Shown piece after piece: positions 12,881 to 25,212 of a DNA stretch of 64,000 bases. A model generated the notes under the pieces. It was not told the origin of the DNA, did not search any database, and saw nothing but the letters and a program-made list of their open reading frames with translations. The position numbers and the translations under genes were made by a program. Source of the stretch: Doryteuthis pealeii (taxonomy: Eukaryota; Mollusca; Cephalopoda; Myopsida; Loliginidae); assembly GCA_023376005.1 (NCBI GenBank), contig CM042152.1:85761856-85825855 (forward strand). Reading direction: 5' to 3'. Positions within the stretch are counted from its first letter, which is position 1; each line of letters opens with the position of its first letter.

Positions 12881-13162
12881 GCGTGGTGTAATGGTTAAAG
12901 TCATGGGAAATGGACACGTCGCCTTGAGTTCAAATCCTGGATGTGGTAATTGCATTTCACTTAGCGCTAATACCGTTGGGAAAGGTATGAATCCTAATCT
13001 CCCTCCAGCTATGGATAAATAGTAGGGCAGACCGGGCTCTTTAACCTTGGTTAGGCAACCGGTCTAGAGAAGGAAAACTCTTAATTCAAACCTGTTGAAC
13101 TCCGCTTAAGAAATTGACTTTGTGTCACATCCTGTTCGTGCAGAGGGTTGGTAATAATATTG
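12881..13162 (+). mobile_element. tRNA-derived SINE (family S1), full length
   Basis: Flanked by the 9-bp duplication ACAATATAA (12,872-12,880 and 13,163-13,171). The head carries the A-box-like 'tggtgtaatggttaaag' and the B-box 'gttcaaatcctgg'. The long body follows and ends with 'cgtgcagagggttgg'. Pol III transcription and LINE-driven mobilisation are the known mode for this class. Confidence 0.85.
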
Positions 13163-14362
13163 ACAATATAATTTTACATAAGTCATTATTCATAGTCTTT
13201 TGGTTGAATGTTTGTTGTTCAGAACTCAGTATAAAAATTATATTACTTTATCTTTGTTGTTTCAGCCACTTTAACTCTGGCTTTCTGCAGGTGTCTATTG
13301 TCATAGTAACCTTTATTTAATTTCAAACTGTATTCTTTGTTCAATCCACAAGAGTAGACTGGAATGTCTCATATCAGTTAATTCAAAGACTTAGTTATTT
13401 TACACTTTTCATGCCATTTTTCTTCTAACTGAACCTGGCTCTAGAGATTGAATTCACAACTTCCAGGTAGAAGCTCTTAACCTCAGACTTTCATCCTCTA
13501 GGCTTTTTTTCCCATGAGACAATTCAGAAACCATTTTTAAGAACATTAAACCTTATATTATTTTGTCTGATTGTTGTGCTTATATTTCAAGAATAGCGCA
13601 ACTATCAGGAAAAAAAAAACCAACTGCTTGTGTCTATAGAAAATATACAACTACCTTAGCCATTGAGCTAGCCATCTGGGAAATTTCTTATCTACAATTG
13701 TTATAGATGCTAAATATTACCATTTAAATTTTTATACCAACCATTGCAGACTAATATAAAACTGTTTTGTTTAAGAACTCTCCTTAAACGAATTCGGTGA
13801 GAAAAGAAAACTTAGATTGAGTCCCTTTCATAGACTGGAGTTCAATCCTCATTAAGTGTGTCATTATTTGGGTTCAGTGCAATATTAAGCCTTGTAAATT
13901 TTTATTTTCATCATACAATGTGTGATAGCACGTGCAATACGCTGCCCTCATCAGCCACCAACCAGGAGTGATAACAGTTTTGATAGCTCAAGGCAGTCCT
14001 GCCACTCCTAGCTCTACCAAGCAGCTTTTTCCACTGGACAGGGTATTGAAAAAATTATACATCTTAGAACAACAAAGAGAAGAAATTATAACATACATTC
14101 ATCTTGGGAGTTTCATTTTTGTAGAATAATCATACATGGACATATCAGTGCAGGTCATTCAGCAAGGAGCTATATAGATCAGCTCTGTGCAGATACTGGA
14201 TACTGTGGGGAGGACCTGACAGGGACAGTTGTCATGGATATCTATGCCGTTGGCGCAACATGATGATTGTCTTATGTAATTTCTTTTTTCAATTCTCAAG
14301 TCATTTACTCTAAGAATTTAGATTAAACCATATACAAAATATTCTAGTGGATTTAGTCCATG

Positions 14363-14875
14363 TAGAATAATACTAAGTCCAATTACCATCGAATTGGCAA
14401 GACAAGACAGCAAGCAGTCGTAACTGAAATACGATTCTGGTTTGCTGCTAAGACTACTGTAAAATGGCAGGATTTATGGAGCCTCAGAGGATCATACAAA
14501 CCAAGCAGCCAATCAGGACTCAGGGAATGGAATCACCCAAATGCATGAGTGGACTGTTCTGAATTCCCAAAGTACCAGTTGTCTTGACACTGGTTCAGTT
14601 GTGAATTTTATTTTTATTTTTGAATGAATCGGTCGGTGAGTAAGCCTAGCTAGATAGATCCATGTAGTGATATGACCAGTTTTATCACCTCTCCCCCAAA
14701 ACCAAAACTTCCGGGCTACATGCCGAGTTGTGTGCACATGCGCTGATCTCATTTCCAAAAAATTTAAAGTTTATTTGGAGTGAGTGCACGTATGTGATCA
14801 CTTCAAATAATCTGGTTCAGTTGTGCTTGGCCAGTCACATTGTTCAAACCAATAGTAGACTGACTGACTTCAATA
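14363..14875 (-). mobile_element. Family A solo LTR split by a SINE
   Basis: Reverse-strand LTR with the 'ccaatcagga' CCAAT-type box near 14,508, TATA-like 'tttatgg', and the conserved 'ccgtcgaattgg'-type block near 14,385 (here 'catcgaattgg'). A 208-bp retroposon interrupts it. Confidence 0.78.
14604..14811 (-). mobile_element. SINE-like insertion (family H), 208 bp
   Basis: Inserted into the family A LTR with perfect 14-bp duplications CTGGTTCAGTTGTG (14,590-14,603 and 14,812-14,825). The A/T-pentamer tail lies at the low-coordinate end, so the element runs on the reverse strand. The head is not clearly tRNA-like. A related copy lies at about 53,220-53,420. Confidence 0.8.
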
Positions 14876-15007
14876 ATTTTAAGTGTAGTTTGTGTTTTTT
14901 TTAAAACGTATTTACTACGCGCTTGCAGTAAACATTTTCTTGATGTTATGTAATAAACATGGCAATGGTGATTCCGCATGCATTTCATACGTGCTGAAAA
15001 ACTTTAA

Positions 15008-15077
15008 GCCTCGACCAAATCCAGCTTGATGCATATTGCACTGGGGTCAATACACATCAAGCTGGATTTGGTTGAGG
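15008..15077. mobile_element. 70-bp MITE with TTAA target duplication
   Basis: 23-bp inverted ends (CCTCGACCAAATCCAGC and its near complement) around a short centre, flanked by TTAA at 15,004-15,007 and 15,078-15,081. TTAA duplication is the piggyBac signature, so a piggyBac-related miniature element is the likely class. Confidence 0.55.
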
Positions 15078-15258
15078 TTAAATATCTACTGTTTTCTAAA
15101 ATGATTGTTCTATTATCTATTAAACCCATTAATGGTTCTATTGCAATCAAAGATTTTTGGTATTCTATAATCCTTCAAATAATTCCATTTTTTTTTTCAC
15201 AGCTAGGATTATACAAATTCTAAAGGAAGATATTTTCACAAGAACTTATAGGAAATTC

Positions 15259-15471
15259 AGACATATGATTTTTAGGCACCCCTTTTTGATCTCGATTAAG
15301 AAAACATGTTTTTCATTTATACCATCAATATCCAACGATTTTTAGATTTAAAAAAAAAATGATAAAACCAAACCCTAACCCCTAACAAACAACCGGATAT
15401 TGACGGTGTAAATGAAAAACATGTCCTTTCTTAATCGAGATCAAAAAGGGGTGCCTAAAGGTAATATGTCC
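15259..15471. mobile_element. Foldback MITE, hAT-like, telomere-like motif in loop
   Basis: About 60-bp inverted arms (15,274-15,333 and 15,394-15,457) with an AGGCACCCC core. The element is flanked by the 8-bp direct repeat GGAAATTC (15,251-15,258 and 15,472-15,479), consistent with hAT-type insertion. The loop contains 'aaaccctaacccctaac'. Confidence 0.6.
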
Positions 15472-16129
15472 GGAAATTCTTTACAGGCTGTAATAGAAAA
15501 CAAAAGTTATACAACCAAATATTAATGTACTTTCCTAAAGAATTTGGATACTTTTTTCATTCAGTATTGAATTGACATTTTTCATATATTGCAATATTTC
15601 AGTTATAAAATATTAATGCTGGAAGCCGGTTTTATAAAAATGTTCAAATAAATCTGACAATAGTGATGGAATACTTGGTTGCCTCACTATAATGGTATAT
15701 ATTACTGCATTATCAAAATGCATGGATTCTTTCATATTCTGTTTTTAAATTAAGAGACTTTGTGGAATTTCTATTAGTTCTGTTAATGATAAAGAAATCA
15801 ATGAAATTCAATCAAATCTGTCTAGTTCAAAGCTACATTTGTCCCTTAAAGACAAAATGAAAAGAATAACACTCTTTCAAAAAGAATGGGTTACATGTGG
15901 TTATTAAGGAAAAACATTAGAAATCAATTAAGTTTTAGGGACTTTAAAGCAGTTATCACAGTTATTTAAATCAAAGAAAAAATCCTGATATTTATTATTG
16001 AGACCCCCCCCCCCTTTTAATGATATGAAGAGAAAGAAAGAAGGAAGGAAGAAACGTTTTAGAATCAAGAGAAGATTAATGTTTACAGTTGGATTAGCAG
16101 AAGTGTTGAACAAAGAAAATTGATTGAAA

Positions 16130-16680
16130 AATTGTCTCTTCAAATGATCCTTAGATTTTTGTTGTTGTTTTAAGATTAAAATCAAGAAAAGTGTTTTTAC
16201 TTGATTTAATTACTTAGTATTGTTGTAAGGTTAATTACTTGGATTTTTAATTTTTGATTTATTTTTATAATATTTTATTATTTTATTATTATTATTTATC
16301 ATTTTATCTATTTTATAATTCATAAATAAAAAAATAAATTGTCTCTTCAAATGATCAGTAGATTTTTTTGTTGTTGTAAGTAGAAGATTAAAATCAAGAA
16401 AAGTGTTTTACTTGATTTAATTACTTAGTGTTGTTGTACAGTTAATTACTTGGATTTTTAATTTATTTTATAATTTTATAATTCTATTATCATTTTTATA
16501 TATTTTATTATTTATTATTTAATCTATTTTATAATTCATAAATTAAAAAAAAAACTGTCTCTTCAAATGATCAGTAGATTGTAAGTAGAAGATTAAAATC
16601 AAGAAAAGTGTTTTCCCTGTTTTAATTACTTAGTGTTGTTGTAAGGTTAATTACTTGGACTTTTTTGTACAAAAATTGAT
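16130..16680. repeat. About 205-bp tandem repeat, 2.7 copies
   Basis: Units begin 'ttgtctcttcaaatgatc' at about 16,133, 16,338 and 16,554. Each continues with 'aagattaaaatcaagaaaag' and an AT-rich spacer. No coding potential. Confidence 0.75.
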
Positions 16681-17389
16681 TAGATAATTGAATAAAAATA
16701 AATCAATATTACAGATAATCTTTTTTTTAATATATAAAAAAAAAATCTTTAATCTTGATTATAAAATATTTTTGAAACTGGTTCATTTGGCTCTTAAATT
16801 TTTTCTGTTGGACTATTCCTTACTAAGAAAGAAGACATTATTTCAATTATTTTTTTTTTTTTAAATCAAGTTGATTCATGAAAAAAACAAAAAAAAAAAA
16901 AACAACATAAATTAAGTAAACAAAGATGAAAAGGAAAGATTTAAAGATTAGAAAAGTTACTTTAAAAGCACCAATAGAAAATTTGCATATTTTTTCATGT
17001 TGCTGCCGTCAAAACCATTTTCTTGACTGGCTTAATCTAGATATTGCCTCTAGCAAAATGAATTGGCTATAGAAATCAGTACACACACATTGTGATGCTA
17101 ACATAACTCTGTTTTGTGGCAAAAAGAGAAAGAAACAAAGAAAAACAAAACAAACCTCTTTCATCTCTTTCAGGAGAGGATTTAAGGTAAAAGTTTTCTA
17201 TCAATGAATCAATGATTAATTCTTCACCTAAGTTATTTCATTGTCTTTTTATTAACAAAATGTGTCGATGAGAGATAGGTAATTGTTCACTTTTCAGTAG
17301 CTGTAAGATATCAGCCAATCTGCTTATGGAGAACCGATGTTGACAAGTTAGTGAAAAAAAAAAAGGAAAAGAAAAATCTCAAATACTGG

Positions 17390-17813
17390 TGTAGCGTTTG
17401 TTTGTATTCGCCTGGTGGAGTTGTCTGCCCTTTAGTTTGATGATGCCCGCTAGGGCACCAGTATTTAAGCGCCGGTTTCAAACATTTTCGCGCTCTTTAT
17501 AGTTTCAGCAACTACGAGCCACATGGGGTAGATTCTATCTAAACCCTCTCGTGGGGCTCCGCCCCCCTTACATTACTGTAAGTCCTCACAGCATGGTCTA
17601 TTCCTAGTCTCATGTCTGTGCCTTTTATTGTATATCTGTATCATTCATGAATGTGTTTTATCTTTATTTGTGTACCTCTTTTTATATGTACTCTTTATTA
17701 TGAATGTTGTATCAACTGTTATCCATGTGCTGTATGTATTAAATGTTTTGTCTATTAACCTTTGTCGGAGTTATTTGTATCCAAAGTATGTATGACTTTG
17801 CACCTACGTTACA
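17390..17813 (+). mobile_element. Family E LTR, solo
   Basis: 424 bp with TGTAGCG...CGTTACA ends. It carries TATA-like 'ctctttatag' near 17,494, a CG-rich 'ggggctccgcccccc' segment and late 'tattaaatg' that could act as a poly(A) signal. The layout is that of an LTR (U3-R-U5). No target duplication is seen at this copy. The copy at 35,166 has one. Confidence 0.72.
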
Positions 17814-17909
17814 ACGGTTTTGGAACATCTCATTTTAGACTTCCTATCATCATCATCATTTCTCTCTTGTGTCCAGAATACCAATTATTAATAATTTTAT
17901 TGACAGGAG

Positions 17910-18172
17910 AGTGCAGTGGTGTACTGGTTAGTCATAGAAAATGGATTCGTTGACCAGAATTCAAATCCTGGACGAAGCCACAGTTCACATAGTGCTAATA
18001 CCCTTAGGAAAGGTATATATCCAATTATTCTCACTCCAGCTATGGTTAAATAGTAAGGCAGATTGAGCTCTTTAACCATGGTTAGGCAACCAGTCTAGGA
18101 GAAGGAAAAATCTGAATTTAAACCTCTTGGGGTGGTCACAACTAGAATAGGCTCAGGCCTACTTAGTGATCT
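17910..18172 (+). mobile_element. tRNA-derived SINE (family S1, variant tail)
   Basis: A-box-like 'tggtgtactggttag', B-box-like 'ttcaaatcctgg', then the conserved body. The tail differs from other copies ('ggtggtcacaactag...'). The same tail appears alone at 28,848-28,905. Confidence 0.78.
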
Positions 18173-18349
18173 ATTTCAAATTAAATTTAATTTACAGTAA
18201 ACAGACAGAAATTCTCACAGAAGAACATATTTCTCTGCCATTTCATTCCTGCAGTTCAGTTCCTATGAATTGTTTCAAGCTTTTCAACTGACAGAATTTG
18301 AAAAAAGAGAATATTGTCAAAAGTCACTTCTATTTATTTCATTTCATAG

Positions 18350-18580
18350 GAGACATTTGTGGTGTAATAGTTATCAACAAACAGTTCAAATCCTGGTCGA
18401 GGTTGTTTGCATCTTACATAGTGCTAATATTCTTGGGAAAAGTATGAATCCAATTATTCTCCCTCCAGCTATGAGTAAATTGTAGGGCACACTGAGCTTT
18501 TTAACTTTGGTATAGCAACTGGTCGAGCAGAAAAACTCTGAATTAAAACCTGTTAAACTCCACTTAAAAATTGACCTTGT
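18350..18580 (+). mobile_element. tRNA-derived SINE (family S1)
   Basis: Head with degenerate A box ('tggtgtaatagtta') and intact B box ('gttcaaatcctgg'), then the body and the 'aactccacttaaaaattgacc' block. Confidence 0.75.
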
Positions 18581-18599
18581 TAAGTTTTTTTTTCATTTT

Positions 18600-18860
18600 G
18601 ATTGATTGAATTGACCCATATATGCGACATTAACAGGTACTATCACTCTGGGTCAGAGTGGACCTGGGAGTAATAGAAATAAAGGGGTACTTGACAAAAT
18701 TGGAACCTCATCAGTAGATGCAGTTCATTATCATACCAAGACCACCCCTTTGGGGAGGGGTCTTACTTCTCTGCAGGGGATACATTCAGCATATTCTAAG
18801 CCCTATCAACAGGGCTACTTCCTCTTTCTGAGGATAAAGTTTGAGACAATATTTCAATAA
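18600..18860 (-). mobile_element. Diverged family C retroposon fragment
   Basis: Reverse-strand blocks shared with family C: 'aggtactatcactctggg', 'gacctgggagtaat', 'ggaacctcatcagtag', 'cccctttggggagggg'. There is no AAACC tail in this copy. Confidence 0.6.
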
Positions 18861-19945
18861 GTGATTTAATGATTAAGTGAATAATAAAAGTTGAACATTT
18901 ATACTGAATGGTTACAAATGATAAATTTGCATAACAAAAGAAAATTTAAAAAAATAAAAGGAATTTATCAATAATTTTTATCATATGACAAATATTGTTT
19001 TAGAATTTCATTGAGTTTCATAGAGAAATTAATTTTAATCTAAATGTATTACCCTTGTGTCATTACTTGGGCTCATTCTAAAACATACAAAAAATAAAGA
19101 ACAACTAGAATACAACCAAGGCGAAATAAATAATATCAGAAATTCTGTAGAAGACAGACAATCTCAATTAGCATGGCAGACAGTAAATAAAGTTCATGGT
19201 AGTAAAAGTACCTCGAGATCAAAGCTAAAAGCTGCCACCTAATTTTATAAACTGGAACTCTTAAGTTCTACAATTCAAAATCTTTAAAAAAAATTCATTA
19301 AAAATATTACACAGTTTCACAGAAACAAGTCTGGTACATGGTTATAGGGCTCATCAAAATTCCTCTAACACTTTAAAGTTCAAAAGTAATTCCCAAGATC
19401 CAATTCTTTAAAATTCTATAATTTCAAGAAATATAACTTGTACTTGATGTTCTAAATATATAATGAAAATATAAGACCTTTTCTTTCATTTTTAAACTTA
19501 AGATTTTGATTAAAAAACATCAATTTTTAATTTAAAAAAAAAAATCTTTTTTGTAATGTCTTAAGAATTGAATGTCTCTTCTTGGATTTGATGTTAAATG
19601 AAAGTAAACATAAGCAATTTATGTCAATTTAAACTTTTTATAATGAGTGTCCTCATCATTTAGTATTATAGTTTTGTTTGAATGTTTATCTTGTTGACTA
19701 ATTCATGAGTAGGAGTTTGATCTTCACTGGGTGCCAGACTAAACTAAGCAGAGAAAATCAGTGTTATATTGTAAACAGAAGATTATAATAATTTGCTCTC
19801 CATTTGTTAAACATATTTCTCTAACTTTTGCAAATCAACTGTCATTAGAGAAGAAATATATATATATATGAGGGAGGAGGATTGGAGTAAATCTGACAGA
19901 ATGTGGTAGAGATATGTTTTGTTCTTGTGTTCCTCATATCACTAC

Positions 19946-19979
<34 letters not shown>

Positions 19980-19980
19980 A
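19946..19980. repeat. (AC)n-(AT)n microsatellite
   Basis: Compound CA then TA run. The matching position in the left-hand copies is shortened and disrupted. Confidence 0.85.
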
Positions 19981-20852
19981 TTATTATAAAATATACATCT
20001 AATGGGTGATTTATTACCACTGGTTTCAAAAGATTATATGCTTATTGTCAGACAAATTGTAAATGACATCCAAAGGAATATCCGTTATAAATAGCATTCT
20101 CGCTTTATTTGACCGCGTGTTACCCTCATGCATATGTGGGTGATATTAAAAATAACGGTTGGAATGTTTTTTTCATTTCATTTTTGATTTTGTGTTGTTA
20201 TTTTTTCAGTCCAAGAGTTTAATAAATATTTTTTTTCTGTGTGGACCAACCAGCTCTGAATATTTCCGATTTAGTATTTAAGTGTTTTTGCGGTGAAGCT
20301 CGTCCTAGTTAGGATCCAGTATTTTTCCGTAGAGCATAGTCTCCATCTCCTGGATCCATTGATGAAATAGTTCGGGTTGGTCTAAAATGTTTCACTCTAT
20401 ATTATATGGAGTTCTTTGGTCTTTGTACTTATTATACATGCAGTTTGTGAGTGGTGTAGCTGCCCTCTTTCTCTCGCTGCCCTCTTTCTCTCATTCCTGA
20501 ATGATTCATTATGTGAGTAGAATCTATTTCTGAAATCCCCCTTGGACCATATTTTTCGCTGATTTTGGGGTGGTCAGAGCTGGTTGGTGTTATTGTCACT
20601 TCATATATTACAAATTTCACACTGCATTTTTTGTTTTAGCAGACAATCTTTCTTGATTCAGGTTTAGGTCTGGCTGTTATTATGGATTTCATGGATGGCC
20701 CACAGGAGTAACTGGTCTTTATTGTATTTCTGTTAAAAAGAGTTTGACTCTTCTTGGGCAACATCAACATTTAAAAGTTAAAACTGTTTTACAATGAGAA
20801 ATCATTTAAAAAAAAATAACTATCAAAATATAAGTTAGCAATTTTCTTTTTA

Positions 20853-21440
20853 GGAAATTGCAGAAAGTATAAATTTAGTATTGAGATGTAAATCTTTTTC
20901 TTTTTGTTTTCTTTTTTATTTTAAAGCTCACCCAAATTTACTTTGATTGATGCAGTCTATTAATTCACTTGGTGTTTTAATTCACATTGAATTATCTTGA
21001 TAAACAAAGCACATTTGTAAAGACTATTGTATAAAAACTTGACAGCAAGAAGATGAAGAACAAAGTTGATACTTTGTGAAAAGGAAGAAAAAAAAAGAAG
21101 ATATTGATCTATTTGTACAGCATAGAATGACAAACACATTTCTTGTTCTCTTTTGATGGAGGTTTAGGTCTGGTTATGTTATAAAGAAGAGCACGGACCC
21201 TTTGAATCTTTCCTAGCACTCTTCTGATGTACATAGATAGATGGATGGAAATTCTGTTAGTGCAAGGTTAAAAAAAAGAAGCAAGACCAGTTGCCTATAA
21301 GGATAAGACTTAGAGAAGATCAAAAAGATGTGGAAAGAGAGTATAACATCAGACATTCATCATACGGGTTGAAAGAATCAATCCTCCTCAGCAAACCTAT
21401 CATAGAAATGAACATTACACCAGATGGTACCTTCTGATTA
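20853..21440. other. AT-rich stretch, nothing recognised
   Basis: Poly-A/T-rich sequence immediately beyond the right arm. No repeat family from this window and no plausible ORF. Confidence 0.6.
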
Positions 21441-21454
21441 GAATGTAGAATAAA

Positions 21455-21600
21455 TATCATACTGGTAGAAGAGTTTCAATTACTGTTGAATTGGTAAGAC
21501 AAGGCTACAAGGAAGCTGTAAATTAATACGGATCTTACCTTGTTGCAAACCTATTGTAGAAATGAACATTACACCAGATGTTCTTATTTTAATCCTCGAT
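21455..21600 (-). mobile_element. Family A LTR fragment (3' part)
   Basis: Reverse-strand match to the 'gttgaattggtaagacaagg' and 'ggaagctgtaa' blocks of family A. The segment 'cctattgtagaaatgaacattacaccagatg' is partly repeated at 21,395-21,428, so a local duplication is present. Confidence 0.55.
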
Positions 21601-21777
21601 ATTTTGATTTTGATTCTTATTACCCTATTTCTGAATTCCTTTTTTTTTTTTCAATTATTCTTTCCATGTAATCTAATTGTTGTGTATTAAGATAAGGGTC
21701 GAATATCAGGATACATTGCTCTACAGTTTCGGTATGCTTTTTTTATATGTTTCTTTTTTGTATATTGTTTTCATAGG

Positions 21778-22090
21778 CCTTGGTTGGTTGGTTGATTGGT
21801 TGGTTGGATTTACAGCCTTTTTATTTATTTATGCAGAAGATATTTGTTTGATTTATTCTTGTTGGGTATTCAATTTCTTTAAACTTAAGACACATTTTTA
21901 AATTCCTTTTTTATCAATTTAATTTATAGATGGGACCCTAACAGGTACTACCACTCAAGGCCAGAGTAGATCTAGGAGTGATGGAGGTGTTCTCCACACT
22001 CCCTAAATCTCCAGAATCGGAACTTCACAATTAGATACAGTTTAGCGTCATACCTAAGACACTAATACCATCAATCACTGCTTTCAAGCT
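21778..22090 (-). mobile_element. Family C' retroposon with (CCAA)n tail
   Basis: Reverse-strand element whose tail is the (TTGG)n run at about 21,780-21,808. The body carries 'gggaccctaacaggtacta', 'gatctaggagtgatgg' and 'ggaacttcacaattagat', as in other family C copies. Confidence 0.6.
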
Positions 22091-22114
22091 TATGATTAGA
22101 ATGTAGAATACATA

Positions 22115-22400
22115 TAATACTGGTAGAAGAGTTTCAATTACTGTTGAATTGGTAAGACAGGCAACAAGGAAGCTGTAAAATTAAACGGATCTTACCTTGC
22201 TGCAAGCCTATTGCAGAATGCCATAGATGTTTATAAAAACATCATAACATCCAAGCAGCCAATCAGGACTCAAGGAATGGAATCACCCAAATACATGAAT
22301 GGAATAATCCGAGTTCCATAAATACCAGCTGTTTTAGGTACCAGTCAGTAGTGCTTAGTTGGTGTTGTCCAAACCAACAGCATACTCGGCTCACAAACAC
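22115..22400 (-). mobile_element. Family A solo LTR
   Basis: Reverse strand. It has the 'gttgaattggtaagacagg' block, the CCAAT box 'agccaatcagga' at about 22,256, 'ggaatcacccaaatacatga', and the distal 'ccaaaccaacag' block. Diverged from the consensus; ends not clear. Confidence 0.7.
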
Positions 22401-22416
22401 AGATGCTAATCACCTA

Positions 22417-23340
22417 ACAAATTTCTACACATATGGTACCTTATGATTAGAAAAAAAATATCACTACCTGATAATCTTATAGGACAATGTTAGCATTTAA
22501 TTATCTGGTGATTATGAGTTAAACTTTAGTCAAGCACTGAATATCATGTATTCTGGTACATTGAAAAAAATGTAAAAAGTTTGAGTTATCCTCATAAGGC
22601 CAAGTGAAGCTGTAGGAGATCTGTGTAGGTTGAAATGCATGTATCAGTAACTATTCAGAAATCCTATTCAGAGCTCCTTCCTTCTCAATATTGCTGTCTC
22701 TGAATCTGTTTGCAAGTCTTTTCTCCGTCCTCCTCATTGGATGGTGTCACTCCAAGTGACCTGGTACAGATGATACCTGCTTTATAGTGATTGGCAGAGT
22801 TGTTACAAAATCCAAAAAAAGGCATGCAGTTCATGCTGGCCACCTCCCTTGTGTACAACATAGGCGATCTTATGTCATTTAGGTTTGGGGGGGGGGTTAG
22901 GCTTTTTGCATTATAAAAAAAACAAAACAAAAAAAACAATATGATTGTAAAACATGAATGGATACATGATATCTGTGAGCTAGGACAGTAGAATGAGAGT
23001 TCCTTCTTAAGAATGAAGGTTACTGAATATGACAAACCCTTGAAGAGCTAGTTATTAGGATTATAACTAAATGTCAAATCATTTACTTCATCTCAGCATC
23101 CATCAATTCCAGAAATAACAGGTCATTATAAGAGTACACTATAACCAATGGATGCAATAGCAATTATAAAATGAACTCTTCAAATGGATACGAATCGAAA
23201 TGATCTGGAAAAATCTTAGACTAATCAGCATGGACAGCAGAAAACCTGAACCAAGTAAAAGTCTCAATGTAGCAACATTTCATATCTAATTCCTGCCCCA
23301 CAACAGCAACAAATGGAAGAGACACAGCTCTTAGTTATAT
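22417..23340. other. No recognisable gene or repeat
   Basis: AT-rich with a G9 run near 22,889. A 116-codon reverse ORF (22,685-23,035) has no motif I can recognise and crosses low-complexity Phe-rich sequence, so I do not call a gene. Confidence 0.5.
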
Positions 23341-23344
23341 CCCT

Positions 23345-23565
23345 TTCCAATGGACACTTGGCTCTGGTGAGATACCGGCCCTTGTCAACTCAGCGTATTA
23401 GTAGCACAGGAATCTGTGTGGTAAAGTGAGGAGTTGATGGTAGGAGTGATGCTCCACCTCAGATGCAAAAACAATCTCCTTGGTATAGCGCTAGTGAAAA
23501 GGGGAGAGACTCCCTCGCTGATTGGCTGATACCGATTTTAGGCCACCCCGACAAATTAAGATGTT
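23345..23565 (+). mobile_element. tRNA-derived SINE (family S2), 5'-truncated
   Basis: Starts in the B-box region ('gataccggccc') and continues through the body 'actcagcgtattagtagcac', 'gctccacctcagatgc', 'gactccctcgctgattggc' to 'gccaccccgac'. Shared with 27,787-28,035 and 32,543-32,784. Confidence 0.75.
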
Positions 23566-23688
23566 AGTAACTTGATTAAATAACATCACACTGTTCCGGT
23601 GTAGGAGAAAAAGGTATGGAATTGGAAGTGTGGATGATATTTTTTTATTCAAAATAGAATTTGCACTTAGAATATTTTTAAGTGTACT

Positions 23689-23750
23689 CTACCATCAGCT
23701 CCTTACTTTACCGCACCCGACAAATTTACTTTACTTTTTACTTACTCTGT
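23689..23750 (-). mobile_element. Family S2 SINE fragment
   Basis: Short reverse-strand piece, 'accatcagctccttactt', joined directly to the element's terminal 'cccgacaaatttactttac'. The body between is deleted. Confidence 0.5.
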
Positions 23751-23786
23751 AATTTAATTTATTCATCTCTTATATAGAATTATAAT

Positions 23787-24076
23787 CAAGTAGAAGTGTG
23801 TGGTGTAATGGTTAAAGTCATGGGAAATGGACTCATCGCCCCGAGTTCAAATCCTGGATGTGGTAATTGCATTTCACTTTGCGCTAATACCCTTGGGAAA
23901 GGTATGAATCCTACTCTCCCTCCAGCTATGGGCAAATAGGGCAGACTGGGCTCTTTAACCGTGGCTAGGTAACCAGTCTAGGAGAAGGAAAACTCTGAAT
24001 TTAAACCTGTTAAACTCCGCCTAAGAAATTGACCTTGTGTCACATCCTGCTCATGCGGAGGGGTTTGGTAAATATC
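23787..24076 (+). mobile_element. tRNA-derived SINE (family S1), full length with 16-bp TSD
   Basis: Perfect 16-bp duplications TATATAGAATTATAAT at 23,771-23,786 and 24,077-24,092. A box 'tggtgtaatggttaaag', B box 'gttcaaatcctgg', full body and 'catgcggaggggtttgg' end. The cleanest S1 copy here and the best model of the family. Confidence 0.9.
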
Positions 24077-24181
24077 TATATAGAATTATAATGATTGAGG
24101 TGAGTGAATTGTGAATCCACACTATTATTATAAGTTGTGAATTGGATGGAAAACTATTTGCTTCTCTAAATTAGAGCATTT

Positions 24182-24424
24182 TAAACGGTTGTAACTTAAA
24201 TACAAACCCGAATGTCACAAAGTCTACTGCAGAATGACAGGATATATATAAGACTCCACAATGTCATTCAAATCAAGCAGTCAATCAGAACTCAAGGAAT
24301 GGAATGACCCAAATTCATGCATGGGTCATTCTTGATTTCTATATATACCAACTGTCTTGGACACTGCTTAAGTTGTACTTAGCTGCTGTTATTCAAACCA
24401 ACAGTAGACTTATTAACTTCAATA
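24182..24424 (-). mobile_element. Family A LTR, truncated
   Basis: Reverse-strand LTR missing its CTTCA end. It shares with 26,940-27,254 not only the LTR but also about 54 bp of flank after the target duplication, so the two loci are related by duplication. Confidence 0.7.
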
Positions 24425-24478
24425 GTTATAAAGCATTGTCTCCTTCACCGCGATGTTAGGTTTCTAATAGGGCTTTCT

Positions 24479-25212
24479 ACATACATACATACAAAGATCA
24501 GATCATTATGATATAGATGATTTTGTTTGTAAGCATTTGCTGTTTCTCCTTTAAGCAAGAAAACAACAGAAGAAAAAAATTATAGGTCTAATAAGTTGGA
24601 AAAAACTTGAAACTATTGAATATGCTTAAAGAAGAACAGAGAGGGGGGAGGGGAAAAATGTTCAACCTGAATCTGCTTTCAAGGACACTAAGACAAAATC
24701 AGATTATATTTTTTTTATCATAAAGCACAGCATCCAATACATAGAGAGATAAACAAAATTTGATTGCAAACTTTAAAAAAAAAAAAAGTTCAAAAGAACT
24801 AACAGTTTTGTGCTCTTGTGGCTGCTTTTATTTGTTTTCAAAAACGAAGATCTATGTTCATATTTTTTCTTAGAGACAAATATAGAATCTTTGCATTTAA
24901 TTGCTTGTTTTGTTATTTTGTGAACCAAGATGAATTTAAAGTAGAATAACATGTCAGTGGATAGGATTTGCTTTACACAAGAGTGGATCAATAAATCCAT
25001 AGCTTTTTGTTTATTCTGTTTAATATTTAATCTATGTGATTAATATTCACTACAGAATAAAGGGCATTAAACTTTCAGCATCTTCACATAACCTGGATTG
25101 TGCAATGGGATATAGAATATGGTGTCTGTCCTTCAGCATCTCTGAAACAATTGTTATCTTTCCATCACCATTAAAACTTTCTTGATCTCCCTCTCTATTT
25201 TAATAGATAGTG
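24479..25212. other. AT-rich stretch, nothing recognised
   Basis: Contains a (CATA)n run at 24,480-24,492 and poly-A at 24,775-24,787. No gene. Confidence 0.55.

Larger units (their letters stand above)
12217..20850. repeat. Right arm of giant inverted repeat
   Basis: Reverse complement of 2,885-11,790. This arm is the cleaner copy: SINE boxes, LTR termini and terminal inverted repeats are better preserved here, so I annotate elements mainly from it. Beyond 20,850 the match ends because the partner runs into the N gap, so the real extent of homology is unknown. Confidence 0.9.
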
